This document shows positions 63,401-64,000 of a stretch of DNA of 64,000 nt, piece by piece. The stretch comes from Puffinus mauretanicus (Eukaryota; Chordata; Aves; Procellariiformes; Procellariidae). Below the pieces are notes generated by a model. It was not told the origin of the DNA. It saw only the letters and a list, made by a program, of their open reading frames with translations, and did no database searches. The translations under genes were made by a program, and so were the position numbers. Positions within the stretch are counted from its first letter, which is position 1; every line of letters starts with the position of its first letter. The DNA lies in contig JAJKFH010002198.1 in the NCBI GenBank assembly GCA_023333565.1, forward strand, positions 1,302,001 to 1,366,000. Reading direction: 5' to 3'.

Positions 63401-64000
63401 CTCCAGCTCAAAATGACTGTTGCCAACACTAAATCAGGCCAGCTGCATTTGCCACCAGTTCTTCTGCATTTGTGAGCAGCAAGGGAGAATCACAGGGGAG
63501 TTAAGAATTGTAGAAATAGAAAAGCAAGAGAAGTGGTCTGAACAGATTTGTATGAGGTTTCTTTGAAGTGTTTGGGTTGATAACATTGATTTTGTTTAAA
63601 GTCGGAGATCTTTTTAATATGAGGAGTTTTAGAATTGCTTTTCTTCACAGCATTTCAACTTTTAGATGCTTTGGCAGATGACATTTGTTTATTCAATCAG
63701 TGTGTTGGAATTCTATTTGGAGGCAAATGCAATGTGTTAACCTGCAATGAATGAAATGAAATTTATCGATTTTATTCAGATAGAAAAATCTGTGTGTTAA
63801 TAGTGATTTTATAAAACATGTTTTACTTCTGGCAAGGTCTTCTAAGAAAAGCCACAGTAGAAGGGTGTATTTGTAGCCTGAACGATGAGATTTTTAGGGA
63901 TAATTGGTTATTTTGCAGGATCTTTCTATTTAAGCTTGGGGAAGTCTTAACAGTCTGTGTCTTAGATACTTCCAATTTGCTGGTAGGGAATGTGGTATGT

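Larger units (their letters stand above)
49961..64000 (+). other. RGS7: RGS7 intron 2, continued to window end
   Basis: AT-rich intronic DNA without a recognisable exon. It holds a T run at 52610-52630, a GC-richer patch at 52870-53090 and a CR1 tail at 60340-60403. Open frames of 60-100 codons occur on both strands, including one at 59045-59347 that ends at a donor-like AAAG|GTAAGG, but none has recognisable similarity. Confidence 0.7.

Noticed and set aside
1..64000. CRISPR arrays, operons, prophage or integron structures
   Set aside because: Introns, CpG islands and CR1 LINEs show vertebrate DNA. No regularly spaced direct repeats with unique spacers are present.

Overview
The window looks like vertebrate nuclear DNA, most likely from a bird. 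The evidence is CR1-family LINE fragments ending in the typical octamer ATTCTATG, very low overall repeat density, AT-rich non-coding DNA, and two sharp CpG islands that each sit on a recognisable vertebrate gene. There is no operon structure, CRISPR array, prophage or rRNA, and I could not recognise a tRNA gene.

Layout. (1) About 1-6300: AT-rich intergenic DNA with no gene I can support; a GC-richer patch lies at 4650-5430. (2) About 6300-8240, minus strand: an intact single-exon gene for PIG-M (GPI mannosyltransferase 1, 421 aa), with a candidate 3' UTR to its left. Its CpG-island promoter lies to its right (about 7640-8960). It holds a perfect palindromic NRF1-type site, a single GC box and a 20-bp minisatellite that repeats a GC box six times. 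(3) About 9000-39400: some 30 kb of intergenic DNA with simple repeats, one CR1 3' end, a perfect 12-bp-arm hairpin and a few isolated GC-rich patches. (4) About 39740-40620: the CpG island of RGS7 (plus strand), with a non-coding first exon ending at a splice donor at 40142/40143. (5) 41245-41356: RGS7 exon 2, which carries the start codon and the first 26 codons and ends in phase 0 at AAAG|GTAAGC. (6) 41357-64000: start of a very large RGS7 intron. It contains a 5'-truncated, dead CR1 element (about 48903-49872 or a little further) and a second CR1 tail at about 60340-60403. I could not find the next RGS7 coding exon.

The two genes are not functionally linked as far as the sequence shows. 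PIG-M adds the first mannose to GPI-anchor precursors in the ER. RGS7 is a neuronal G-protein regulator of the R7 family. Their adjacency is notable because in human both lie on 1q but far apart (PIGM in 1q23, RGS7 in 1q43). No clearly new biological system was found. The strongest unusual feature is the GC-box minisatellite in the PIGM promoter, because a single Sp1 site at about -270 in the human PIGM promoter is known to be essential for expression.
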